A DNA stretch of 64,000 nucleotides from Pokkaliibacter plantistimulans (GTDB lineage: Bacteria > Pseudomonadota > Gammaproteobacteria > Pseudomonadales > Balneatricaceae), in assembly GCF_046844695.1 (NCBI RefSeq), contig NZ_CP177354.1, positions 4,774,001-4,838,000 on the forward strand, read 5' to 3'. Below are positions 16,673 to 25,165 of this stretch, piece by piece (position 1 is the first letter of the stretch; each line of letters starts with the position of its first letter). A program made the translations under genes and the position numbers. The notes below the pieces were generated by a model that saw only the letters and a program-made list of their open reading frames with translations, was not told where the DNA came from and ran no database searches.

Positions 16673-16963
16673 ATGTCTGACTCATCAGCACACTACCAGC
16701 CTATCTCCTGTGATCTGCACGACTATCTGGAAATCGCCTGCATGCGCGGCTACGTGCTGCTGGTCGAGCTGACCGATGGCAGCCGTTTTGAGGCCAAAGC
16801 CATTACCACCCTCGTCAATGCCGACAAGGAAGAATTCTTGCGCCTGCGCGGCGCCACGGGTGATCAGGATATTCGTCTGGATCGGCTTGCCGCCATCACA
16901 CCGCAGGCTGCCAATGCCGGATTTGGGCGCGTGCGACTGGCAGGCAGTGTCTGCCAGTTTTAG
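16673..16963 (+). CDS. rof: Rho-binding antiterminator Rof (YaeO family)
   Basis: 96-aa protein matching the Rof/YaeO pattern: YQPISCDLHDYLEIAC at residues 8-23, then GYVLLVELTDGSRFEAKA and EEFLRLRG, an Sm-like beta fold. In E. coli the protein binds Rho and blocks its RNA entry, lowering Rho-dependent termination in the cytoplasm. The ATG at 16673 is chosen because the family starts just before the YQPI motif; the upstream 45 in-frame codons look non-coding. It stands alone between a secreted protein and the convergent GST gene. Confidence 0.85.
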   Translation: MSDSSAHYQPISCDLHDYLEIACMRGYVLLVELTDGSRFEAKAITTLVNADKEEFLRLRGATGDQDIRLDRLAAITPQAANAGFGRVRLAGSVCQF

Positions 16964-16974
16964 CAGAGGGCAGA

Positions 16975-17625
16975 CTACACGGCGTCAGGCTGCTGCTCCG
17001 GTGCCGCCTGAATAAAGGCATCCAGCTGATTGCAGTGGTGATAGATGTTCTGCATACGCGGGTAAGACGTCATGTCCAGTCCGAACCGGTAAGCGTTGTA
17101 TAGTTGCGGGATCAGGCAGACGTCCACCATATTGGGCTGTTCACCGCCGGCGTAGGTCGAGTCAGGTAACTGGGCTTCCAGCACCCTGAATCCCTGATGT
17201 AACCAGTGGTGATACCAGGCCGTTTTTTCTTCATCGCTGCGCCCCAGCGGCCCGACCAGATACTTGAGAATACGCAGGTTGTTCAGCGGATGGATATCAC
17301 AGCTGATCTCCATACACAGGCTGCGCACCTGCGCCTGCTGCCAGCTATCGTCGGGATATAACGGTGCCTGCGGATAGGTCACCTCCAGCCATTCCAGAAT
17401 CGCCATGGACTGGGTCAGGACGCGGCCATCCCCTAGCCGCAGGGCCGGTACCAGCCCCTGTGGATTGACCTGCAGATAGGCCTCGCTGCGCTGCTCGCCC
17501 TTGAGCAGGTTGATCGGGGTGATGCGGTAGTCAATGCCTTTCAGATTCAGCGCGATGCGCAGGCGATATGCCGTCGATGAGCGGAAATAGCTGAACAGCT
17601 CTAGGTCAGCAGCCACGGTCTGCAT
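16975..17625 (-). CDS. maiA: Zeta-class glutathione S-transferase / maleylacetoacetate isomerase
   Basis: 216-aa GST. The N-terminal thioredoxin-like domain opens with LFSYFRSSTAYRLRIALNLK, with the zeta-class SSxxxR active-site serine motif at residues 16-20, then NPQGLVPAL and the glutathione-contacting QSMAILEWLE. The C-terminal helical domain contains VDVCLIPQLYNAYRF. It probably isomerises maleylacetoacetate or maleylpyruvate, but no fumarylacetoacetase or homogentisate gene is next to it, so a detoxification role is possible. GGGAG precedes the ATG. Two inverted repeats in its upstream region suggest regulation. Confidence 0.85.
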   Translation of the reverse strand: MQTVAADLELFSYFRSSTAYRLRIALNLKGIDYRITPINLLKGEQRSEAYLQVNPQGLVPALRLGDGRVLTQSMAILEWLEVTYPQAPLYPDDSWQQAQVRSLCMEISCDIHPLNNLRILKYLVGPLGRSDEEKTAWYHHWLHQGFRVLEAQLPDSTYAGGEQPNMVDVCLIPQLYNAYRFGLDMTSYPRMQNIYHHCNQLDAFIQAAPEQQPDAV

Positions 17626-17646
17626 GTAACCGATCTCCCTATAATT

Positions 17647-17685
17647 AGTTTCACTTAAAACTTATTTTTAGTTTCGCGTAAAACT
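17647..17685. promoter_or_regulatory. Two tandem AGTTT-N6-AAACT sites upstream of the GST gene
   Basis: AGTTT-CACTTA-AAACT (17647-17662) and AGTTT-CGCGTA-AAACT (17670-17685) are two inverted repeats centred 23 bp apart, 22-60 bp upstream of the GST start. Their identity in arms and spacing suggests a dimeric repressor bound twice on one or nearly one helix face. Confidence 0.5.
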
Positions 17686-17743
17686 ATCCCTAATACGGCC
17701 AGGGTGCAAACACAACACGCAACCCGACAGCTATGCTTTATAG

Positions 17744-18892
17744 TCACGGCAAAATGGTCACGGCAAATCCTGCGATCAGAGTCCGCTGCTTATCAGAGAA
17801 GTTATCATCGGAGATCAGCAGCAACAGGTACTGACCCTCATCCAGCCTCGGGCCCAGTGCCAGCCCTTCAAAGTTGTCCAGCGGCACGTTGAGATCGTCT
17901 GCCAGATCAGCCACTAGTCTCTTACTGGCTGGCACAATTTGCTGGTTGCCCCTGATGCTTTTCAGCGTATTGATGTCGGTCGCCCCCGCCAGAGACACCT
18001 CGTACAGACGAATCCGGTTGCCCGCGCCTTTGACGTAAGTGCGTTCCAATGCCAGTAAGGTACCCTGATTGTCCAGTGCCAGCATGTCGGCAAGACCGAT
18101 AGAGCCACCGGATACCGAAGTCCCCGTGGGCGGAATCACCGGATCGATGTCGTAACGGTATTGATGCAGCAAACGGCCATCGGCCAGAGCGTATTGCAGA
18201 ATGCGCGCCGGGCTGCCATGCGTCTGGGTAGACTCCTCGCCGTCCTGTTTGAGCGCTGTTTCGGTTGCGGAATACAGGGTGGCGCGGTCTGGTGTTACCG
18301 TCAGGCTTTCAAAGGCGTCATTATTACGAATCCCCTGATTAAGGCGGTCAAACACCGACGCCGGCCAGAACGTCGTGGGCATCGGCAGTGACTGCTGCCA
18401 GCGCCCCTGCAGGTCGTAACCGTTAATAAAGGGAGCAATCTGGCGGATGCCATCCCCCTCTGAGGACACATAAACGCGATCACTACCGGTCAGCGCGATG
18501 CCCTCCGGGTCCAGCGCATTTTCTGCATAAGGCTTACCGTCACGATCAAGCAAGGTGGTAAAGCGCTGCCACTGCACACTGGCATCCGTCAGCCTGCCAT
18601 TGAACAGCTGCACCGTGAAAGTATAGAAGCGCGCTGGCTGGCGCTCACTGCGGTCATCACTGATAGCAACAAAATGCTGCTGCTCGGCAGACCAGCTCAG
18701 GCCGGACAGCCCTCCAATGGTGGTGCCCTGAAATTGCGTCAGATAAGGCACATGGGCCTGCCCCAACGGCGTGATAGAGGTAATACTGGCCGCCTGCGCA
18801 CAGGAGGCCACCAGCAGCAGGCTGAGTGAAACGCCACTGACCAGCCTTGAGACAACAGGTATCCGTTTAGCACTGCGTGATTCACGTCTCAT
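17744..18892 (-). CDS. Phytase-like esterase domain secreted protein
   Basis: 382 aa with signal peptide (about 35 residues, ending SCAQA before ASITS). The mature chain reads like the 'esterase-like activity of phytase' family, a six-bladed propeller: GGLSGLSWSAEQQHFVAISDDRS, ALDPEGIALTGSDRVYVSSEGDG, ESLTVTPDRATLYSATE, NFEGLALGPRLDEGQYLLLLISDDN. The ExxG metal/substrate positions repeat as expected. The substrate is unknown; periplasmic phosphoester hydrolysis is the family suggestion. AAGGAGG lies 7 bp upstream of the ATG. It stands as a single gene. Confidence 0.82.
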   Translation of the reverse strand: MRRESRSAKRIPVVSRLVSGVSLSLLLVASCAQAASITSITPLGQAHVPYLTQFQGTTIGGLSGLSWSAEQQHFVAISDDRSERQPARFYTFTVQLFNGRLTDASVQWQRFTTLLDRDGKPYAENALDPEGIALTGSDRVYVSSEGDGIRQIAPFINGYDLQGRWQQSLPMPTTFWPASVFDRLNQGIRNNDAFESLTVTPDRATLYSATETALKQDGEESTQTHGSPARILQYALADGRLLHQYRYDIDPVIPPTGTSVSGGSIGLADMLALDNQGTLLALERTYVKGAGNRIRLYEVSLAGATDINTLKSIRGNQQIVPASKRLVADLADDLNVPLDNFEGLALGPRLDEGQYLLLLISDDNFSDKQRTLIAGFAVTILP

Positions 18893-19141
18893 TGAGATGC
18901 CTCCTTAGCTCGGTACTCATCCTAACACCCGCCTTTGACATAAAAAGTGCAGAGGTAATCTGGCAAACGGTTGTGACGGGAGGTTGTCAGTGATCACGAC
19001 ACCGCGCCTTCAGATGCGATGCTCGGGGCAACTCATATCGGCCAATAAAATTCAAAATATTTCCGCCAATTACAAAAGACTTACAAATTGACACTCTTTA
19101 TACTCGCGACACCGAGCTGAGAACCGGCTCTCTTCTGACAC

Positions 19142-21010
19142 ATGGATGCTGCAATGACTCAAGATGAATTTGAGCGACGCGTTACCGCGCTGGAAAAGCA
19201 AGCTCAAGCCAACCCGACAAGCTACAAACTGCGTGTATTTTTGCTGGCACTGGCAGGCAATGCCTACTTGCTGGCCATTTTAGCGCTCCTGCTGGTAATG
19301 ACTCTGGCTGTGGCCCTGTCAGTTGCCAAACTGCATCTGATCGGAGTGAAACTGCTGATTATTGTCGTGCCACTGTTATGGCTGACGCTGAAGGCCATGT
19401 ATATCAAGGTACCTCGCCCTCAGGGAATGGAAATCAGTGCGGCAGATGCACCAGAGCTGTTCGCAATGATTGATAGCATTCGCACCGCACTGCGTGCCCC
19501 TCGCTTTGACCACGTGCTGGTCACTGATGATCTGAATGCAGCCGTTGTGCAATCTCCCCGTCTGGGCATTTTTGGCTGGTATCGCAATTACCTGATTCTT
19601 GGGTTGCCACTGATGCATACGCTCACGCCGGAACAATTCAAGGCAGTTCTGGCCCACGAATATGGCCATTTATCAGGTGGCCACGGCCGTCTGGGTAATT
19701 GGCTTTATCGGCTAAGGTTGCGCTGGAGTCAGCTGCTAAGCCAGCTGGAAGGTGTGGAAGGCTGGGTAACCTACTTGTTCAAGCCTTTCCTGTCCTGGTT
19801 TATTCCCCGCTTCAACGCCTATTCCTTTCCGCTGGCTCGGGCCAATGAGTACGAAGCTGATGCAGTTGCCGCCCGACTGACCTCACCTGCCGCCCTGGCT
19901 CAGGCGCTGACAGGTGTACAAGTCGCCAATAGTTATATGCGTGAACGATTCTGGCCAGACATCCACCGCCAGGCTGAGCATACCGCCTGTCCTGCGGCAC
20001 AGCCTTTCAGCGAGTTTGGCTTGAGCATCAGGCAGCAGCTGACTTCAGACTATGAAGGTTGGATTGCGGACAATTTGCGCCAGCAAACTACGTTCGACGA
20101 TACCCATCCTAGTCTGCAGGACCGACTTCAGGCTTTTCAGGCGACAGCCCAGTGGATCCCGCCGGCATCCGGAAACAGTGCCCTCGAACTGCTTGGGGCA
20201 ATGAAACAGCCGTTACTGGATCACTTTGACCAGCAATGGAGCGCCGATGTAGCAGAGCATTGGAAAGAACGCTTTGAGACAGTTCAGGAGGCCAGACAAC
20301 AGCTGGCCACACTAAATCAGCGTGTGAGTGATGGCGAAACTCTGAGCCCTCAGGAACTTTATGATCGCGCCCAGCTGACTGCTCATTATGAAAACGATCT
20401 GGCAAGTGCGACTGCACAACTGCGTGCCCTGAATGAGCAACTGCCTGATGACCTGCAAGTCGCTTTCGCCCTTGCTCAATTATTGTTGCGCAACACCGAG
20501 GAACAGGGTGTTGAACTGATGCATGAGGTCATCAACAAGGATCCGGAGTTCATGATCGGTGGCTACCGACAGTTGGCGCAGTACTTCTGGCAATTGGGTC
20601 AGCATGAGGTTGCTGCCGATCTGTATGACAAGGTTAGACAGCGTGAACATGATGAGTATTTCGCCCACAAGGAGCGAAACCAGCTGCATGTCAGCAGCAC
20701 CTTCCTGCCCCATGAACTGGGGGAGGCCAGCATTGCCGACCTTCAGCAACGACTACGTAAAATTGAAGGTCTGACCAACGCCTTTCTGGTCCGTAAAAAG
20801 GTGTACTTCTTCCCTGAGCGCCCTTGCTTCGTACTGGGATACAAGGTTGCTACCAAGTTTGGCCTCTTCGATAAGAAGCTGGCACTGTCGGTACTACAGC
20901 ATCTGCAAGTCATGGACTTTCCCGGCGAGGCCATCCTGATCAATGTCGAAGGTGACAACAAAGCCTTTGCCAAACAACTCAAAAAAGTCGCGGGCAGTCG
21001 TCTCATCTGA
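19142..21010 (+). CDS. M48-family membrane metalloprotease with C-terminal repeat region
   Basis: 622 aa. Two hydrophobic helices (about 32-60 and 66-87) precede the protease domain with zinc motif HEYGH (172-176) and the third ligand in ANEYEADAVAAR, the HtpX/Ste24 pattern. The C-terminal ~250 residues are helical with TPR-like stretches (LYDRAQLTAHYENDLASATAQLRALNEQLPDD, VAFALAQLLLRNTEEQGVELMHEV), giving a protein about twice the length of HtpX. It likely cleaves membrane or periplasm-facing proteins as quality control. A start four codons downstream (MTQDEF) is also possible. Confidence 0.85.
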   Translation: MDAAMTQDEFERRVTALEKQAQANPTSYKLRVFLLALAGNAYLLAILALLLVMTLAVALSVAKLHLIGVKLLIIVVPLLWLTLKAMYIKVPRPQGMEISAADAPELFAMIDSIRTALRAPRFDHVLVTDDLNAAVVQSPRLGIFGWYRNYLILGLPLMHTLTPEQFKAVLAHEYGHLSGGHGRLGNWLYRLRLRWSQLLSQLEGVEGWVTYLFKPFLSWFIPRFNAYSFPLARANEYEADAVAARLTSPAALAQALTGVQVANSYMRERFWPDIHRQAEHTACPAAQPFSEFGLSIRQQLTSDYEGWIADNLRQQTTFDDTHPSLQDRLQAFQATAQWIPPASGNSALELLGAMKQPLLDHFDQQWSADVAEHWKERFETVQEARQQLATLNQRVSDGETLSPQELYDRAQLTAHYENDLASATAQLRALNEQLPDDLQVAFALAQLLLRNTEEQGVELMHEVINKDPEFMIGGYRQLAQYFWQLGQHEVAADLYDKVRQREHDEYFAHKERNQLHVSSTFLPHELGEASIADLQQRLRKIEGLTNAFLVRKKVYFFPERPCFVLGYKVATKFGLFDKKLALSVLQHLQVMDFPGEAILINVEGDNKAFAKQLKKVAGSRLI

Positions 21011-21099
21011 CTGGCGATGATGACAAAAGGCAGAGAGGTACACATCGGTATTCTTCTCTGCCTGACTTCATCTCTGCCCTGTCTTCGCGTTTTATAGAA

Positions 21100-22455
21100 T
21101 TACTCTCCCTTCTGCTCCAGCCCTACGTCCTTCCACAACACTCTGGGGATATGCCGACGCAGCAGGAGCTCACTGACCTGCTGCTGAGCCTGTTGTCGCC
21201 GCAGCCGCAGAAAGCCCAGCGCACACAGGGCACTGAAAAGTGCCGCCAGCACAAAAGTCAGGGCAACATTGAAGATCACCAGCAGACTTCCCAGAGCGAC
21301 GGCGAGAATTTCACAGGCGACGGTCAAGCCACGATACAGCCCCATCGCCTGCCCCTGCTGCCGGGCCGAAGCGGCTTTGGAAACCGCCACCGCCGTCGCC
21401 AGCTCGCCAATCGTCATGCCGATACCGGCAGGCAGAAACGTAAGTGCCAGCCCCCACAGCTGTTCAGGGAAGATAAACAGCAACACACCGAGCGCCATCA
21501 CACTGTGCCCGACAATACCCAGCGTGGTGTTGTCAAAGCGACTGGCCATGCGGCTGCCAAGCCAGGAGCCGAGCATCATCGGCATGCTGACCAGCACGGC
21601 GCAGTGAGCCAGCTCTACCGGTGAATAGGTGAAGCGATCAACCAGCCACATGTTGAAGTACGTGAAATACAGCTGCACCGTGGCATAGCTCAGCACCGTG
21701 AGGATAAACAGCGGGCGCAGGTGGGCGGCCACCAGCAGCTGCCAGTTACCTTGCTGGGGCACTGACGGCGTAATGTCCGGGTCGCTGCTGACGACAGTAC
21801 GCTGACCTTCCTGCAACGCCAGCTGCGCAAAGAGCGCATTCAGTAACACCAGCCCGGCGGCAAGCCAGCCCACCATGCTGAACTCACCGGTCCAGCTCGC
21901 CACATAGCCGCCAATAATGGGGCCGACCACCCAGCCCAGATTCATCGCAATACTGAGCAGGGCAAAATGACGCGGCCTTTCCTCATGACTGCTGATATCC
22001 GCAGCCATGGCCTGAGCAATGGCCACATTGCCACAGAACCAGCCTTCGATCATGCGGCCCAGCAGCATCACCAGCAGCGAGTCCTGAGCCATCCCCAGCG
22101 CCATGACCAGATAGCCCGCCGCGACGCCCAGCAAAGACAGCAGCAGCATGGATTTGCGTCCATAGCGGTCGGACATTCGCCCCAGCCAGGGGGCACCAAA
22201 CAGCTGCAACAGCGGATAGACAGCGATCAGCACGCCCAGCCAGATTTTCCTCTCCACATCCGTCACCGACAGCGGAAAGAAGCCGGATTGCGGCTCCAGT
22301 AACAGCGGTGCAAAGACCGGGGAAGGCAGGCTGAAACCCGCTACGGACAGAAATACCGTGACAAACAGCACGGCCATGGTGGGCGAGATCAACAGGCGCC
22401 GATACCCGCGTACAGGCTCATTGGCAGGCGATGACGCTGATTGTGGTGCTGACAT
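21100..22455 (-). CDS. MFS transporter, multidrug/tetracycline efflux-like
   Basis: 451-aa major facilitator with 12 predicted helices. The A-motif between helices 2 and 3 reads GRMSDRYGRKSMLLLS, and motif C-like VGPIIGGYVAS follows helix 5, typical of drug:H+ antiporters. Substrate unknown. AAGGAG is 7 bp upstream of the ATG. The gene diverges from the TPR/regulator pair at 22664-23687, with an AT-rich inverted repeat in between; that arrangement suggests control by the neighbouring regulator, but this is inference. Confidence 0.87.
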   Translation of the reverse strand: MSAPQSASSPANEPVRGYRRLLISPTMAVLFVTVFLSVAGFSLPSPVFAPLLLEPQSGFFPLSVTDVERKIWLGVLIAVYPLLQLFGAPWLGRMSDRYGRKSMLLLSLLGVAAGYLVMALGMAQDSLLVMLLGRMIEGWFCGNVAIAQAMAADISSHEERPRHFALLSIAMNLGWVVGPIIGGYVASWTGEFSMVGWLAAGLVLLNALFAQLALQEGQRTVVSSDPDITPSVPQQGNWQLLVAAHLRPLFILTVLSYATVQLYFTYFNMWLVDRFTYSPVELAHCAVLVSMPMMLGSWLGSRMASRFDNTTLGIVGHSVMALGVLLFIFPEQLWGLALTFLPAGIGMTIGELATAVAVSKAASARQQGQAMGLYRGLTVACEILAVALGSLLVIFNVALTFVLAALFSALCALGFLRLRRQQAQQQVSELLLRRHIPRVLWKDVGLEQKGE

Positions 22456-22543
22456 GGATGGACTCCTTCATCCAGTACTGACAGATCATGGTTACCCGCT
22501 CATCGTCTGGGCCATTCTGGCCCGACAGCGGAAACCCTCCAAT

Positions 22544-22567
22544 TAAATAAAGTAAATTGTTTATTTA
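22544..22567. promoter_or_regulatory. AT-rich inverted repeat TAAATAAA-N8-TTTATTTA
   Basis: Perfect 8-bp arms separated by 8 bp, in the divergent space between the MFS gene and the TPR/regulator operon. A candidate operator, but the low complexity of the arms makes chance possible. Confidence 0.4.
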
Positions 22568-22663
22568 TTAGAGCCAGCACCCGCCATTAAGTAAAGCGTT
22601 TTATTGCTTTAATACTTCCTGATCACCATAATGCCTTCATCCACCACCGCACGGGAGCCCATC

Positions 22664-23011
22664 ATGTCCGCTACCCTCAAGCTGGAACCCTTACTGAAGA
22701 TGCTCGACAGTGGCCGTGACTCGCCGCTGTTACGCATGAGCATTGCGCTGGCACTGCAACAGCAAGGTGACCTGAACCTTGCCCGTCAGCATCTGCAGGC
22801 CGCACTCGACGCCGATCCGCAGTACGCTGCCGCCTGGCGACTGCTTGGCCTGCTGGCCATGGAACAGCAGGACCATCCGGCCGCTGAACAGGCCTTCAGC
22901 ACCGGGCTGGAGGCCGCCGCCCAGCGCGGTGACAAGCAGCTGGAGAAAGAACTGACGGTACGCCTGAAACGTGTGCGCAAAGCGATCGCTGATGCCACTA
23001 CACCGTCCTGA
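22664..23011 (+). CDS. TPR-repeat protein
   Basis: 115 aa from the ATG at 22664 (an in-frame ATG eleven codons upstream is possible; GGGAG before 22664 favours the shorter form). The chain consists of about two to three tetratricopeptide repeats, e.g. SPLLRMSIALALQQQGDLNLARQHLQAALDADPQYAAAWRLLGLLAMEQQDHPAAEQAFSTGLEAA, so it is a cytoplasmic protein-protein adaptor. It is followed after 34 bp by a transcription regulator gene and probably co-transcribed with it. Confidence 0.78.
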   Translation: MSATLKLEPLLKMLDSGRDSPLLRMSIALALQQQGDLNLARQHLQAALDADPQYAAAWRLLGLLAMEQQDHPAAEQAFSTGLEAAAQRGDKQLEKELTVRLKRVRKAIADATTPS

Positions 23012-23045
23012 TGCAACCCACCCATCACACTGGAAAGCGAACCCC

Positions 23046-23687
23046 ATGAGTACAGACCATGCCCTGCCCCCTCAGGCCAGCGACGAAAAAATCATCTATC
23101 TGCTGAAAACGCAGGGGGAAATGAGTGCAGCTGAGCTGGCCGAACGGCTGTCGATGACGTCCATGGGCGCACGACAGCATCTGCAGGCACTGGAACAACA
23201 GGGGCTGGTGACCTATACAGACCGGGCGGAAGGCCGCGGTCGCCCGCGCCGCTGCTGGTTTCTGACCGATGCCGCCTGGCAGCGCTTTCCTGACCGGCAT
23301 GCCCAGCTGACCGTCACCTTGCTGGACAGTATCAGTCAGCTGTTCGGCGAAGCCGGTCTGGATCAGCTGATCAGCCAGCGTGAGAAGGACAGTGAAGCCG
23401 ACTACGTTAAGGCGCTGGCAGAGTGCACCGATCTGGAAGCACGTTTGCAGGCTCTGGCACAGCGGCGCAGCGAAGAAGGCTATATGGCGCAATGGCAGGT
23501 CGAGCCGGACGGCAGCTATCTTCTGACTGAGCATCACTGCCCGATCTGCGCCGCGGCCAGCCGCTGCCAGCAGTTCTGCCGCTCCGAACTGGAGCTGTTC
23601 AGACGCCTGCTGGCTCCCGCCCGGGTAGAGCGCAGCCAGCATTTGCTGAGTAACGGCAGTCGCTGTATTTACCGCATTACTCCCTGA
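23046..23687 (+). CDS. Helix-turn-helix regulator with C-terminal cysteine cluster (SufR-like)
   Basis: 213 aa from the ATG at 23046; the longer ORF would overlap the TPR gene. The N-terminus is a winged-helix domain (IIYLLKTQGEMSAAELAERLSMTSMGARQHLQALEQQGLV, wing GRGRPRRCWFL). The C-terminal half holds HHCPICAAASRCQQFC, a CX2CX5CX3C array, plus an acidic/helical linker, resembling SufR and related DeoR-type iron-sulfur sensing repressors. It may sense iron, oxygen or nitrosative stress through a cluster. Target genes unknown; the divergent MFS gene is the nearest candidate. Confidence 0.78.
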   Translation: MSTDHALPPQASDEKIIYLLKTQGEMSAAELAERLSMTSMGARQHLQALEQQGLVTYTDRAEGRGRPRRCWFLTDAAWQRFPDRHAQLTVTLLDSISQLFGEAGLDQLISQREKDSEADYVKALAECTDLEARLQALAQRRSEEGYMAQWQVEPDGSYLLTEHHCPICAAASRCQQFCRSELELFRRLLAPARVERSQHLLSNGSRCIYRITP

Positions 23688-24019
23688 AGGAAATCATCGC
23701 TTGCATCACCCCTACTTTTGATAGATCTATCAAAAAAATCCGCACCAAATTGATAGTTTTGATAGCGACCAATCCCCTCATATTGCACCTCAGAGTGCAC
23801 TGATTAGACTCTCACCCCACAACATCAGTGAATAAAAACAGTAAGAAGCTGAACCTCAGCACTCTGATAGCTGCCCCCTCTCAAAGGCAATTCAGCTATC
23901 AAAAATCGATAGACATTGAATATGGCGACGACCAAGGTGTGATCTCAGTGCGCATGCTCCATGAGAGCCCGCATTGCCATCAGCACTCACCGCCCTAACG
24001 TCAAAGGACGCCAGCAACG
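23688..24019. promoter_or_regulatory. Regulatory region rich in GATAG/CTATC half-sites, with a 20-bp palindrome
   Basis: A gene-free 332-bp stretch upstream of the LacI-type regulator. It holds a perfect 20-bp palindrome, TTTTGATAGATCTATCAAAA (23716-23735). A direct pair of GATAG follows up to 23765, with another GATAG at 23866-23870 and an inverted pair CTATC-N7-GATAG at 23896-23912. LacI-family proteins bind even palindromes with a central CG or similar; here the centre is AT, so another regulator is also possible. Probably an autoregulatory operator region. Confidence 0.55.
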
Positions 24020-25048
24020 ATGTCCATAACACCCACCATGACCGATGTCGCCCGCGAGGCAGGTGTCGGTGTCGCTACCGTTGACCGCGTTATCAATAAA
24101 CGCGCAGCGGTCAAGCCCGCCACCCTGCAGCGGGTACTGGAAGCGGCGGAACGTATCGGCTTCAGACGCACCAATCTGATTCGGCGACGTGCGGAAGAAC
24201 CTGCTCAGGGATGCCGGATGGGCATTATTCTGCAGAAGCGTTCAACGCAGTTTTACGCCGATCTGGGGGAAGCCATTGTGACCACGGCAACCGCCCACGA
24301 ATACCGCAACGACAATGTCAGAGTGGTGTTTCTGGAGGAGCTGGTGCCGCGGCAGATCATTGAACAGATGCACCGGCTGGCGCAGGAATGCGACGTACTG
24401 GCTATCGTGGCAGCAGACCACCCGCTGATCAGTCAGGCTATCGACCAGCTTTCACAGCAGGGTATTCCGGTGATAGCGCTGATTTCTGACCTGACGGCGG
24501 AACACTGTGCAGGCTACGTCGGACTGGACTACCGCAAGGTGGGCAGGATGGCCGCCTGGACCCTGACCAAGCTCGGCCCGGATAGCAGCAAGATCGGGCT
24601 GATGATCGGCAGCCACCGCTATCAGAATCAGGAACAGAACGAGATGAGCTTTCGCGCCTACCTGCGCGAGTTTGCTCCTGAGGTACAGGTACTGGAGACC
24701 GTGATCAGTCTGGAAGACATTCCGCTGGCCAAGGCGTCAACAGTGGAAATGCTGGAGATGCATCCTGACCTTGGTGCGATCTATATCGCCGGAGGCGGTA
24801 TTGAAGGGGTGTGCGAGGCTCTGCGTGAATATCAGCTCCCGCAACAGCTGATTGTGATCTGCATGGAGCTGACGGCAGCGACTCGCGTCGCGCTGGCGGA
24901 TGGCACCATTGATGTGGTGCTTTCACACCCACTGGAACTGGCTGCTGGCCGCCTGCTCAAGGCGATGAAAGAAGCCACCCGTCATCAGGGTCAGGGTTCG
25001 CTGCAGCATACCTTGCCGTTTTTTACCTACACCGCGGCGAATATCTGA
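24020..25048 (+). CDS. LacI-family transcriptional regulator
   Basis: 342 aa. The DNA-binding domain opens with TMTDVAREAGVGVATVDRVINKRAAVKPATLQRVLEAAERIGF, the LacI helix-turn-helix and hinge. The remainder is a periplasmic-binding-protein-like sensor domain (GYVGLDYRKVGRMAAW, GLMIGSHRYQNQEQNEM, GAIYIAGGGIEGVCEAL), the subgroup often linked to sugar or inositol uptake. AAAGGA lies 10 bp before the ATG. It heads a same-strand series of inositol/sugar genes and probably controls them; its effector is unknown, with a sugar or polyol likely. Confidence 0.88.
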   Translation: MSITPTMTDVAREAGVGVATVDRVINKRAAVKPATLQRVLEAAERIGFRRTNLIRRRAEEPAQGCRMGIILQKRSTQFYADLGEAIVTTATAHEYRNDNVRVVFLEELVPRQIIEQMHRLAQECDVLAIVAADHPLISQAIDQLSQQGIPVIALISDLTAEHCAGYVGLDYRKVGRMAAWTLTKLGPDSSKIGLMIGSHRYQNQEQNEMSFRAYLREFAPEVQVLETVISLEDIPLAKASTVEMLEMHPDLGAIYIAGGGIEGVCEALREYQLPQQLIVICMELTAATRVALADGTIDVVLSHPLELAAGRLLKAMKEATRHQGQGSLQHTLPFFTYTAANI

Positions 25049-25165
25049 CTCTTCGGACAGATAGCACCGCCAGCGGAAGGCAAACGGGATACCTGCCAGC
25101 CAGTATCTGACAGGGCAATAACAACAAACTTCAACATCAGGCTTAGCTATCTGAAGGAGCCGCAC

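Noticed and set aside
22971..23045. Extended N-terminus for the Cys-cluster regulator
   Set aside because: It would overlap the TPR gene and precede the winged-helix domain with sequence unlike the family.
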